In this document: one piece after another, positions 44,866-52,909 of the stretch
Position numbering within the stretch: position 1 is the first letter of the stretch
Layout: each line of letters begins with the position of its first letter
Source: Paracidovorax avenae
Lineage (GTDB): Bacteria > Pseudomonadota > Gammaproteobacteria > Burkholderiales > Burkholderiaceae_C
Assembly (NCBI RefSeq): GCF_040892545.1
Contig: NZ_CP156079.1
Span: 2,453,501 to 2,517,500, forward strand
Direction: 5' to 3'
DNA length: 64,000 bases
The notes under the pieces: model-generated
The model's input: only the letters and a program-made list of their open reading frames with translations
The model's database searches: none
What the model was told of the DNA's origin: nothing
Position numbers and translations under genes: made by a program

Positions 44866-45375
44866 ATGCTGTCCACCCCTTCTGCCGCCCAGCACCGCTC
44901 CGGCGCCCAAGCCGCCACTCCGCCCGCGGAGTACCTGACTTTCCGCCTGGGCCAGGAGGAATACGGCATCGACATCCTGCGCGTGCAGGAAATCCGTTCC
45001 TACGAGCAGCCGACGCGCATGGCGCATGCGCCGGAGTTCATCAAGGGCGTGATCGACCTGCGCGGCGTGATCGTTCCCATCGTGGACCTGCGCCTGAAGC
45101 TCAACTGCGCCCAGGCCGAGTACACCGACTTCACGGTCGTCATCATCCTGAACGTCGGCGGAACGGTCCTTGGCGCGGTGGTGGATGCGGTGGCGGACGT
45201 GGTGGAGCTCTCCGCCGAGGCGATCCGTCCCGCTCCGCAGTTCCAGGGCCAGGTGGACTCCGCCTTCGTGACCGGCATCGCCACGCTGGGCGAGCGCATG
45301 CTGATCGTCATGGACATCGAATCGCTGCTGAGCAGCTCCGAGATGGGCCTCGTGCGCTCCGTCGCGGCCAACTGA
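44866..45375 (+). CDS. CheW-like chemotaxis coupling protein
   Basis: 169 residues forming a single CheW domain: YLTFRLGQEEYGIDILRVQEI, GVIDLRGVIVPIVDLRLKL and a VVDAVADVVEL strand are characteristic. CheW bridges chemoreceptors and CheA kinase at the cell pole. No other chemotaxis gene is in the window, so it is either an orphan copy or serves a single receptor. The 233-bp region before it includes the CoA-transferase terminator; I saw no clear promoter. Confidence 0.92.
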   Translation: MLSTPSAAQHRSGAQAATPPAEYLTFRLGQEEYGIDILRVQEIRSYEQPTRMAHAPEFIKGVIDLRGVIVPIVDLRLKLNCAQAEYTDFTVVIILNVGGTVLGAVVDAVADVVELSAEAIRPAPQFQGQVDSAFVTGIATLGERMLIVMDIESLLSSSEMGLVRSVAAN

Positions 45376-45407
45376 CGCCATCGGCCCGGCGGCTCGCCGG
45401 GCATCCC

Positions 45408-46637
45408 TCAGTCCCGGTGCCGCGGGCCGTCCGTGGACCGGAAGGGGCTGTGCGCCTCCAGTTCCTGCAGGTAGCCCTGCACCCCCCGGCCTTCGCGGTG
45501 CAGGAAATCCTCCACCGCCGCCGCGAACCCGGGATGCGCCAGCCAGTGCGCGCTGGAGGTCGCCACCGGCATCAGCGCCCGGGCCATCTTGTGCTCGCCC
45601 TGGGCGCCACCCTCGAAACGGCCGGCGCCATGCGCGATGCACCAGGCCAGCGGCTGGTAGTAGCAGGCCTCGAAATGCAGGCAGTCCACGCGCTCCAGAG
45701 CGCCCCAGTAGCGCCCATACGCCACCAGGCGGCCGTGCGGGCCCGCGTCTTCCCCCAGTGCGACCAGGCTGCAGGCGATCGGCTCGCCATCGCGCTCCGC
45801 CACGAAGAGCAGCCAGGCCTCGGGCATGTCGCGCTCCATCCGGTGGAAGAAATCGCGCGTGAGGTACGGCGGATTGCCGTGTTCCCAATAGGTGCGCTCG
45901 TAGCAGCGGTAGAAGAAATCCCAGTCCTGGGGGGCGATGCCGCTGCCGCGTTCCCAGCGGAAGGTCACGCCGGCGTCCGCCACGCGGCGCCGTTCCTGGC
46001 GGATCTTCTTGCGCTTGTCCTGCGAGAGCGTCGCGAGGAATGCGTCGAACGTGGCGAAAGCCGCGCCCGTGGCCGGATCGGCATTGCGCCAGTGGAACTG
46101 CACCGTCTGCCGCAGCATCAGCCCCGCCGCGCGTGCGGCCTCCACGTCCTGCGGAGCGGCGAACAGCAGGTGCAGCGACGACATGCCCGCTTCCTCGCAC
46201 CACTGCACCAGCGCCCGGACGAGCACCTCGCGCGCTGCTTCGTCCACCGCCAGCAGCCGTGCGCCGGGCACCGGGGTGAACGGTACCGCGACCACCGCCT
46301 TGGGGTAGTACTCCACGCCATGCCGGGCGTAGGCGTGGGCCCAGGCATGGTCGAACACATACTCTCCGTAGGAATGGGGCTTGGCGTACAGCACGCAGGC
46401 GCCCACCAGCACGCCCGACCGGTGCAGGGTGCAGAACACCGGAGACCAGCCGGATTCCGGCACCGCGCTGCCGCTGGCATGCAGCGCGGCCAGGTAGGCG
46501 TGCCGCATGAACGGCGTCGGTGCGTCCTGGGCCTGTAGCAGGGCGTCCCATTCCCGGGCATTCACGCCCTCGGGCGAACCATGGCATTGCAGGGTGTAGT
46601 CGCCGGGGGATGGCGGAAGATCGTCAGGGGCACTCAC
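45408..46637 (-). CDS. GNAT/FemAB-like protein (DUF482 type)
   Basis: 409 residues from GTG 46635-46637 (VSAPDDLPPSP); the frame is open to 46793 but family similarity starts after residue 15. Blocks such as NAREWDALL, TPFMRHAYLAAL, KRKKIRQERRRV and GAQGEHKMARAL are those of the DUF482 group, once labelled peptidoglycan-synthesis proteins and assigned to the GNAT fold. Substrate and role are not established. The downstream end converges on cheW with a 32-bp gap. Confidence 0.8.
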   Translation of the reverse strand: MSAPDDLPPSPGDYTLQCHGSPEGVNAREWDALLQAQDAPTPFMRHAYLAALHASGSAVPESGWSPVFCTLHRSGVLVGACVLYAKPHSYGEYVFDHAWAHAYARHGVEYYPKAVVAVPFTPVPGARLLAVDEAAREVLVRALVQWCEEAGMSSLHLLFAAPQDVEAARAAGLMLRQTVQFHWRNADPATGAAFATFDAFLATLSQDKRKKIRQERRRVADAGVTFRWERGSGIAPQDWDFFYRCYERTYWEHGNPPYLTRDFFHRMERDMPEAWLLFVAERDGEPIACSLVALGEDAGPHGRLVAYGRYWGALERVDCLHFEACYYQPLAWCIAHGAGRFEGGAQGEHKMARALMPVATSSAHWLAHPGFAAAVEDFLHREGRGVQGYLQELEAHSPFRSTDGPRHRD

Positions 46638-46829
46638 GGGGCGGTCCGAAGGTGGAAGCAGGGAAGGGCGGCCGCTGCTGCCGGGCGGCGGCCTGTGCCC
46701 ATGATGGCGCAAAAACGATCTCCCCCGCCCGCCGCGGAGATGCACGATCCACTGCCCAAAAATACGGCACTGCAACAAATCTGTAATCGTCACAAGGGTT
46801 TACCCGCGTCCTACAGCGCAAGCCACGGC

Positions 46830-46838
46830 TTATCCACA
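46830..46838 (+). promoter_or_regulatory. Perfect DnaA box upstream of nadE
   Basis: TTATCCACA matches the strong DnaA-box consensus exactly. It lies 93 bp before the nadE start, in the 293-bp gap between the DUF482 and nadE genes, which is more AT-rich than the flanking genes. A weaker look-alike (TTGTCCAGC) follows 3 bp later. No further boxes or AT-rich unwinding element were seen, so this is not an origin. Confidence 0.45.
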
Positions 46839-46930
46839 GAGTTGTCCAGCGTACGCGGGGATAACGTGGCGCGCCGTGCGTGGCGGGTACGGATGACATA
46901 ATCTCCCGAGTCCTTTCCCGCAGCCTTTCC

Positions 46931-48583
46931 ATGCCATTCGTCATCAGCATCGCGCAATTCAACTTCATCGTCGGCGATGTCGAAGGCAATGCCCGCAAGA
47001 TCATTTCCGCCGCCCAGGAGGCCCGTGCCCAGGGCGCTGCGCTGCTGCTCACCCCCGAACTGGCCCTGTGCGGCTATGCCGCCGAAGATCTCTTCCTGCG
47101 TCCCGCGTTCCTCGATGCCTGCGACCGGGCGCTGCAGGACATCGCGCAGGCCACGGCGGCATGCGGCGACCTGGCCGTGGTGGTCGGCCACCCGTGGCGC
47201 AGCGTGGCCGGCGGCGCCGAACGGTGCCACAACGCCGCCAGCGTGCTGCGCGGCGGGCGCATCGAGCAGACCTACGCCAAGCAGGAACTGCCCAACTACG
47301 CCGTGTTCGACGAGCAGCGGTATTTCGACCCGGGCACGCAATCCTGCGTGTTCGACGTGCAGGGCGTGCGCGTCGGGCTGCTGATCTGCGAGGACGCCTG
47401 GTTCCCCGGGCCGGCGGCCCGCGCCGCGCAGGCGGGCGCCCAGTTGCTCGCGACGCTGAACGCCTCTCCCTTCCACCTCGGCAAGAGCGCGGAGCGCGAG
47501 CAGATCATGCGCGAGCGGGTCGCGGAAACGGGGCTGCCCCTGGTCTATGCCCACCTGGTCGGCGGTCAGGACGAGGTGGTCTTCGAAGGCCGCTCGTTCG
47601 CGCTGGATGCCACCGGCTTCGTCGGTGTCCGCGCACCGGGCTTCACCGAGGCGCTGGTACGGGTGGTGGCGCATACCGAAGAAGGCGTGCTCCGGTTCGA
47701 GCCCGACGTGGCCCCCATTCCCGCGCCCGAGGCCGACCTCTGGAGCGCGCTGGTGCTGGGCGTGCGCGACTACGTGGGCAAGAACGGATTCCCCGGCGTG
47801 CTGCTGGGCCTGTCCGGCGGCATCGATTCGGCGCTGGTGCTCGCCATCGCGGTGGACGCGCTCGGCGCCGACAAGGTGCGCGCAGTGATGATGCCCTCGC
47901 CCTATACGGCCGACATCAGCTGGATCGACGCGCGCGACATGGCCGAGCGGCTCGGCGTGCGCTACGACGAGATCGCCATCGCCCCGCAGTTCGAGGCCTT
48001 CAAGGCCGCGCTGGCCTCCGAATTCGCCGGGCGCGCGGAAGACGCCACCGAGGAAAACCTGCAGGCGCGCATCCGGGGCACGCTGCTCATGGCGCTGTCC
48101 AACAAGTTCGGCTCGGTCGTGCTCACCACCGGCAACAAGAGCGAAATGGCCACGGGCTATTGCACGCTCTACGGCGACATGGCCGGCGGCTTCGCGGTCA
48201 TCAAGGACGTGGCCAAGACCGCCGTCTATGGCCTGGCCCGCTGGCGCAATGCGCACGATCCCTTCGGCACCGGCGCTTCGCCCATTCCCGAACGCATCAT
48301 CACCCGCCCGCCGAGCGCGGAACTGCGGCCGGACCAGAAGGACCAGGACAGCCTGCCGCCCTACGACGTGCTGGACGCCATCGTCGGGCGCTACATGGAA
48401 AACGACGAGCCCATCGAGTCCATCATCGCCGCAGGCTATGCGCGCGCGGACGTCGAGCGCGTCACCCGGCTCATCCAGGTCAACGAGTACAAGCGCCGGC
48501 AGTCCCCCGTCGGCATCCGCGTCACCCGCCGCAGCTTCGGCAAGGACTGGCGCTATCCGATCACCAACCGTTTCCGGGCCTGA
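46931..48583 (+). CDS. nadE: Glutamine-dependent NAD+ synthetase
   Basis: 550 residues, two domains. The nitrilase-type glutaminase part has the Glu43-Lys117-Cys153 triad (TPELALCGY, YAKQELPN, LLICEDAW). The synthetase part has the ATP-binding SGGIDS at 295-300. It makes NAD from deamido-NAD, using glutamine as amide donor. ATG 46931 is the start; the upstream open frame to 46880 is not conserved in type. A PII gene follows 88 bp downstream, linking NAD synthesis to nitrogen status. Confidence 0.96.
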   Translation: MPFVISIAQFNFIVGDVEGNARKIISAAQEARAQGAALLLTPELALCGYAAEDLFLRPAFLDACDRALQDIAQATAACGDLAVVVGHPWRSVAGGAERCHNAASVLRGGRIEQTYAKQELPNYAVFDEQRYFDPGTQSCVFDVQGVRVGLLICEDAWFPGPAARAAQAGAQLLATLNASPFHLGKSAEREQIMRERVAETGLPLVYAHLVGGQDEVVFEGRSFALDATGFVGVRAPGFTEALVRVVAHTEEGVLRFEPDVAPIPAPEADLWSALVLGVRDYVGKNGFPGVLLGLSGGIDSALVLAIAVDALGADKVRAVMMPSPYTADISWIDARDMAERLGVRYDEIAIAPQFEAFKAALASEFAGRAEDATEENLQARIRGTLLMALSNKFGSVVLTTGNKSEMATGYCTLYGDMAGGFAVIKDVAKTAVYGLARWRNAHDPFGTGASPIPERIITRPPSAELRPDQKDQDSLPPYDVLDAIVGRYMENDEPIESIIAAGYARADVERVTRLIQVNEYKRRQSPVGIRVTRRSFGKDWRYPITNRFRA

Positions 48584-48593
48584 CGGCCCGTGA

Positions 48594-49010
<417 letters not shown>

Positions 49011-49062
49011 GGCGGCGGCGCGTGCCGGGCGCGAGGGGCGCGCCGCATCGCCCCTGTTGCCC

Positions 49063-49656
49063 TCAGATCACCGTGCGCAGCGGTACGGAATCCATGTTGG
49101 TGCCGGCGGCCTCCACCAGCGTGCGCAGCAGGGCATCGGGGTCGGAGCCTACCGACAGCAGACCCATCTGCCAGTCGCTCATCAGGCCGCTGCGCACGCT
49201 GTGCCGCAGGAATTCGAGCAGCCCTCCGTAATATCCGTCCACGTCGAGCAGGCCCAGCGGCTTGTCGTGGTAGCCGAGCTGGCGCCAGGTCCAGACCTCG
49301 AAAAGCTCCTCGAACGTGCCGATGCCCCCGGGCAGGGCAACGAACGCATCGCAGCGTTCGGCCATCATGGCCTTGCGCTCGTGCATGGTCTGCACGATGT
49401 GCAACTCGTCGCAGGCCTGGTTGGCCAGTTCCTTGTCCACCAGAGCCTGCGGGATGATGCCGACGACCCGCCCGCCGGCGCGGCGCGTGGCCTCGGCCAC
49501 CGTGCCCATCAGCCCGCTGCGGCCACCGCCGTACACCAGCTGGCCGCCATGGTGCCCGATCCATTCGCCCACGGCGATGGCCGCATCGGTGAAGGCGGGG
49601 TTCTCGCCGGGACGCGAGCCGAGATAGACACAGATCGAAAAAGCGGGTGCGGTCAT
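49063..49656 (-). CDS. LOG family protein (cytokinin riboside phosphoribohydrolase-like)
   Basis: 197 residues. The lysine decarboxylase-like/LOG motif PGGIGTFEELFE is at 109-120, with GGGRSGLMG at 43-51, which together bind nucleotide monophosphate. LOG enzymes release adenine-type bases from their 5'-monophosphates; plant-associated bacteria may make cytokinins this way, but most bacterial members serve purine salvage or are unassigned. ATG 49654-49656 overlaps the stop of the upstream diacylglycerol kinase gene. Confidence 0.9.
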   Translation of the reverse strand: MTAPAFSICVYLGSRPGENPAFTDAAIAVGEWIGHHGGQLVYGGGRSGLMGTVAEATRRAGGRVVGIIPQALVDKELANQACDELHIVQTMHERKAMMAERCDAFVALPGGIGTFEELFEVWTWRQLGYHDKPLGLLDVDGYYGGLLEFLRHSVRSGLMSDWQMGLLSVGSDPDALLRTLVEAAGTNMDSVPLRTVI

Positions 49657-50045
49657 CCGTAAAACCTCTGGAACAATGCCGCGGCCCATACCGCGCCACA
49701 GAAGATCAGGCTCAGCAGCACGGCGGCGCTGCCCATGTCCTTGGCGCGCTTGGACAGCGCGTGCCATTCGGGTCCGATGCGGTCGATCGCGGCCTCGACG
49801 GCGGAATTCAGCAGTTCCGTGACGAGCACCAAGACCACGGCGCCGCACAGCAGCGCGGCCTCCACCCAGCCGCGCGCGACCCAGAAGGCCAGTGGAAGCA
49901 GGATGCAGGCCAGGATGGCCTCCAGCCGGAAGGCCTTCTCGGACCAGCCGGCCTGCAGGCCGTGGAATGAGTGGATGCCAGCGTGCCAGATGCGGCCCAG
50001 CCCACGCCGGGCCTTGTGGGGATTGTCGAAGATCGGTGCGTTCAT
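49653..50045 (-). CDS. dgkA: Diacylglycerol kinase, prokaryotic type
   Basis: 130 residues with three membrane helices. The active-site block TELLNSAVEAAIDRIGPEWHALSKRAKDMGSAAV is nearly invariant in DgkA (only key residues Glu, Asn, Asp and Lys are cited as catalytic). It phosphorylates diacylglycerol to recycle it to phosphatidate at the inner membrane. ATG 50043-50045 gives MNAPIFDNPHK. Its stop overlaps the start of the LOG gene by four bases, so the pair is one transcription unit. Confidence 0.95.
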   Translation of the reverse strand: MNAPIFDNPHKARRGLGRIWHAGIHSFHGLQAGWSEKAFRLEAILACILLPLAFWVARGWVEAALLCGAVVLVLVTELLNSAVEAAIDRIGPEWHALSKRAKDMGSAAVLLSLIFCGAVWAAALFQRFYG

Positions 50046-50144
50046 TCGGAAAGAGCAGGAGACCGGGCAGTATCGCGGCGGGCCGTGACGGTGCCGGGAC
50101 ACCGGGTCAGGGGCCGGCAGGCGGTGCCGGCCGGGGTTCCTCCG

Positions 50145-50693
50145 TCAGGCCTGCACCAGCCGGGTGCCGGCCCAGGCATCGTGCCAGAACTGGCGCTGCG
50201 GGTGGAAGCGGCTGAGGAGGGCCCAGACGGCCACCCAGCCCAGGGTGATGACGGTGATCTCCCCCGCACCCAGCCCCAGCGGGGCGACGATGGCCAGCGG
50301 AGGCAGGAACCACAGCCAGCTCAGCACGTAGCGCCAGAGCGCGCGTGCCTGAGTCACCGGGGCGCCGTGGCGGTCCCGCAGCCGGATGTGCCAGGTCTTC
50401 ATGGCGAGCGTCTGGCCCTTGGCCCAGAACCAGGTGAAATAGATGCCGAAGACCACGAACAGGAATCCCATGCGCAATGCGCGGAGATCCAGAGCGTGGC
50501 GTGACTGGCTCAGCGAATCGAAGAGATAGCCGGAAATGAAGACGACCCCGAACATCAGGATGCCTTCGTACACCCAGCAGGCCATGCGCCTGCGCAGCGA
50601 CGGCGCACGCAGCGGGGTGGACGAAGCAGGGCCGGCGTGGAGCGGCGCTTCGGGAAGGGGCGTTTCGAGGCTGGAGGATGTCGTGGAGGGCAT
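50145..50693 (-). CDS. RDD family membrane protein
   Basis: 182 residues from ATG 50691-50693; an in-frame ATG at 50712-50714 would overlap the preceding gene by 14 bases. RDD traits are the RRRMACWVYEGILMFG first helix and the GQTLAMKTWHIRLRDRHG loop. The family has been linked to ion or small-molecule transport, with little firm evidence. It is last in the operon with the sigma factor, DUF3619 and DUF3106 genes. Confidence 0.85.
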   Translation of the reverse strand: MPSTTSSSLETPLPEAPLHAGPASSTPLRAPSLRRRMACWVYEGILMFGVVFISGYLFDSLSQSRHALDLRALRMGFLFVVFGIYFTWFWAKGQTLAMKTWHIRLRDRHGAPVTQARALWRYVLSWLWFLPPLAIVAPLGLGAGEITVITLGWVAVWALLSRFHPQRQFWHDAWAGTRLVQA

Positions 50694-50700
50694 CCCCGGA

Positions 50701-51573
50701 TTATTGCGGCGCATACTGCGATTCGCTGTCCCTGGATTCCTGGGCGGAGGGTGCCGCCACGGGTGGAGAGGCCTCGGGGGCCGTGGAAAGCGGTGGCAAT
50801 GGGCCCGGCACCGCGTTGGGTACCGCCACGGGCTGCGTCTCGACCACGGCCGCGGAAGCCGGAGGCACTGCGGCGGGCGCCACGATCACGGGCAGCGCCT
50901 GCATGGGGTGGGAGGCCGGCGGCGAAGGGATCTTGGGGGCGTTGGCGCGGTTCACCGCGGCGGTCGCGGCCGGCACCCGGGCCAGCTTGCGCGGGGAAAT
51001 CGGGCGTATCGCGGTCGCGGCACCCGCAGGGCGGGGCGCGGCGTGGGCCGCCAGCTGCCTGCGTTCTTCCTCGCTCAGCGCCAGGTAGGCCTCCCACTGG
51101 GCGCGCTTGTCATCGACGGACAGCTTGTTCGTCAGGGCGTAGTTCAGCCGGGCCTGGCTGCGCTGCTGGCCGCTGAGGCTGGCCCAGTCGGTGATGCGGG
51201 CCTGCAGCTTCTGCTGTTCATGGGGGGAGAGATGCGGGAACGACGCGGCCAACGTCAGCCAGTGGCGCTTCTGCGCCTCGCTCATGGTGGCCCAGCGGAC
51301 GCCCAGGGGGGCCAGGGCGTGCTTCTGCGCGGCAGTGAGTTCGTTCCACGACGGCCCCGTACCCGCACCGTCCGGGTCGGGGGCGGCGAAGCGGACTTCG
51401 GGGCCGCGGGCGGTGTGCTTGCTGGCCAGGGCCTCGGCCGGCAGCGGCGTGCTGGGCGCCATGCCCGCCTGCTTCCACGCCTGCCAGCCCAGCACGGACA
51501 GCGCGCCCAGCAATGCGAAAGCCAGCGCGGTGGCTGGCATCAGTCGTGGGGCGGCGAGCGAGGCTATGGGCAT
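50701..51573 (-). CDS. DUF3106 domain protein
   Basis: 290 residues. An N-terminal membrane helix (about 12-28) is followed by the DUF3106 region with repeated W-x-x-(L/M)-(S/T)-xx-(Q/E)-(K/R) motifs: SWNELTAAQKHAL, RWATMSEAQKRHWL, DWASLSGQQRSQA and WEAYLALSEEERRQ. These look like short helical repeats. The C-terminal third is Pro/Ala-rich and probably unstructured in the periplasm. No function is known. It lies 13 bp after the DUF3619 gene. Confidence 0.85.
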   Translation of the reverse strand: MPIASLAAPRLMPATALAFALLGALSVLGWQAWKQAGMAPSTPLPAEALASKHTARGPEVRFAAPDPDGAGTGPSWNELTAAQKHALAPLGVRWATMSEAQKRHWLTLAASFPHLSPHEQQKLQARITDWASLSGQQRSQARLNYALTNKLSVDDKRAQWEAYLALSEEERRQLAAHAAPRPAGAATAIRPISPRKLARVPAATAAVNRANAPKIPSPPASHPMQALPVIVAPAAVPPASAAVVETQPVAVPNAVPGPLPPLSTAPEASPPVAAPSAQESRDSESQYAPQ

Positions 51574-51586
51574 GCAGGAAAGGGAG

Positions 51587-52051
51587 TCAGCGTTTCGGGG
51601 TCTGCGCGGTGGTCTTGAGGTATTGCAGGAAGCCCGGATCGGCATAGGCGGACGGGGGGAGGTCGTCGGTGAGCAGGGCAGCATCCACTTCCGCCACCTC
51701 GTTCATGCCTTTCTCTTCCTGGGACACGTTGATGACCACGAGGCCGACGGCCAGGGCCGTCAGGGGAATGGCGGACACCAGCGCGCGCCACCAGGTCCGG
51801 CCTTCTCCGCCCCCGCCCAGGATGGCGCTGCCCTTACTGCCGAACACGGCGGCCGCGCCCGTGGTCTGCAGCACCGGAACGGACGCCACCCGCTTGCGGC
51901 GGGAAACGGCCTGGACGCGGGCCGCCCGCAGGCGTTCCGAAATGTCGTAGGGCATGTCCGCCGTGCCCTCGGACAGGCGCGCGGTGACGCGGCGGGCGAA
52001 TCGCTCCGCGCCGGCTTCCTGGACGGAAAGGGATTGGGAAGTGGAGTTCAT
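51587..52051 (-). CDS. DUF3619 family protein, possible anti-sigma factor
   Basis: 154 residues. A cytoplasmic N-terminal part (AERFARRVTARLSEGT, DISERLRAARVQAV) precedes one membrane helix (about 88-108) and a short C-terminal tail. The start codon overlaps the stop of the ECF sigma gene by four bases, a layout typical of sigma/anti-sigma pairs. The anti-sigma role is inference; no zinc-binding HxxxCxxC motif is present. Confidence 0.85.
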   Translation of the reverse strand: MNSTSQSLSVQEAGAERFARRVTARLSEGTADMPYDISERLRAARVQAVSRRKRVASVPVLQTTGAAAVFGSKGSAILGGGGEGRTWWRALVSAIPLTALAVGLVVINVSQEEKGMNEVAEVDAALLTDDLPPSAYADPGFLQYLKTTAQTPKR

Positions 52052-52617
52052 AGTTCGATTCCTCGTGCCTTCAGTGCCTTGCTGAGGGTCTGGATGGCGC
52101 GGAAACAATGGGTTTTGACGCTGCCTTCCGAGCAGCCCATGGCCGCAGCTGTTTCCGCAACATCCATCTCTTCCCAGTAACGCATCAAAAAGGCCTCCCG
52201 TTGACGGGCGGGCAACTCCTGTATCTCGGATTCGATGTCACGGAAGACCTGGGCACGCCGCACCAGATCTTCCGCGCTCTGCGACGTCTGCCGGTCCTCG
52301 GGGCCCGAATAGGCTTCCAGCAGATCGAAATCGTCGCCGTCCTCGCCCGCTCCCTCGAAGTCACTCATGTTCGAAAAGAGCGCATTGCGTGTCTTCTGGC
52401 GCCGGAACCAGTCCAGCGTGCAGTTGGACAGGATGCGCTGGAACAGCATGGGAAGCTCCGCCGGGGGCTTGTCCCCGTAGTGCTCGGCCAGCTTGAGCAT
52501 GCTGTCCTGGACGATGTCCAATGCCGCTTCCTCGTTGCGCACATGGTAGAGCGAGCGCTTGAAGGCTCGCTTTTCCACGCTTTTGAGAAAGTCGGACAGT
52601 TCCTGTTCGGTCGCCAA
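52048..52617 (-). CDS. ECF-type RNA polymerase sigma factor
   Basis: 189 residues from TTG 52615-52617 (LATEQELSDFLKSVEKRAFK), chosen because sigma region 2 begins at once; the frame is open to an ATG at 52755 but the added 46 residues are Pro/Arg-rich and unlike the family. Region 2 shows HVRNEEAALDIVQDSMLKLAEHYGDK and region 4 LPARQREAFLMRYWEEM and CSEGSVKTHCFRAIQTL. An acidic linker of about 35 residues joins them. It heads the DUF3619-DUF3106-RDD operon, divergent from ilvB. Confidence 0.88.
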   Translation of the reverse strand: MATEQELSDFLKSVEKRAFKRSLYHVRNEEAALDIVQDSMLKLAEHYGDKPPAELPMLFQRILSNCTLDWFRRQKTRNALFSNMSDFEGAGEDGDDFDLLEAYSGPEDRQTSQSAEDLVRRAQVFRDIESEIQELPARQREAFLMRYWEEMDVAETAAAMGCSEGSVKTHCFRAIQTLSKALKARGIEL

Positions 52618-52817
52618 GAGAGGTCGGGGCCCGGGAAGGGCAGGGGATGAGGGCCGTCCGGCGCGCAACGCGACGGCGGGTGTTCGGCATGCATTATCGC
52701 ATCGGCGTGATGTTTTTTGGACCGGGCGCGGCACCGGGCAGGTCGGCAGTGCCATAATCCGCCCTGCAATTCAAAAAGGCAAACGGGTCCCGGTCCGGCG
52801 CGTCCATCATTTCGCCC

Positions 52818-52907
52818 ATGTCCGAGGCCTCAAGTTCCACGCTGGTTCCACAAGAACCTTGCAAGGAGCACCCTAGGTTTTTCGTCAGAGAAATTCACAA
52901 AGGTTGA
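52818..52907 (+). CDS. Possible 29-codon upstream ORF before ilvB
   Basis: ATG 52818 opens a frame of 29 codons (MSEASSSTLVPQEPCKEHPR then nine more residues) that stops at TGA 52905-52907, two bases before the ilvB ATG. The close spacing would couple its translation to ilvB. It is not rich in Ile, Val or Leu, so it is not a classical attenuation peptide. Two competing small stems lie inside it, GGTTC-N5-GAACC at 52844-52858 and AACCT...AGGTT plus T run at 52855-52882. It may be chance. Confidence 0.25.
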   Translation: MSEASSSTLVPQEPCKEHPRFFVREIHKG

Positions 52908-52909
52908 TC

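Noticed and set aside
46796..46930. AT-rich stretch with a DnaA box considered as replication origin
   Set aside because: Only one perfect box, no unwinding element, and no dnaA, dnaN or gyrB nearby.
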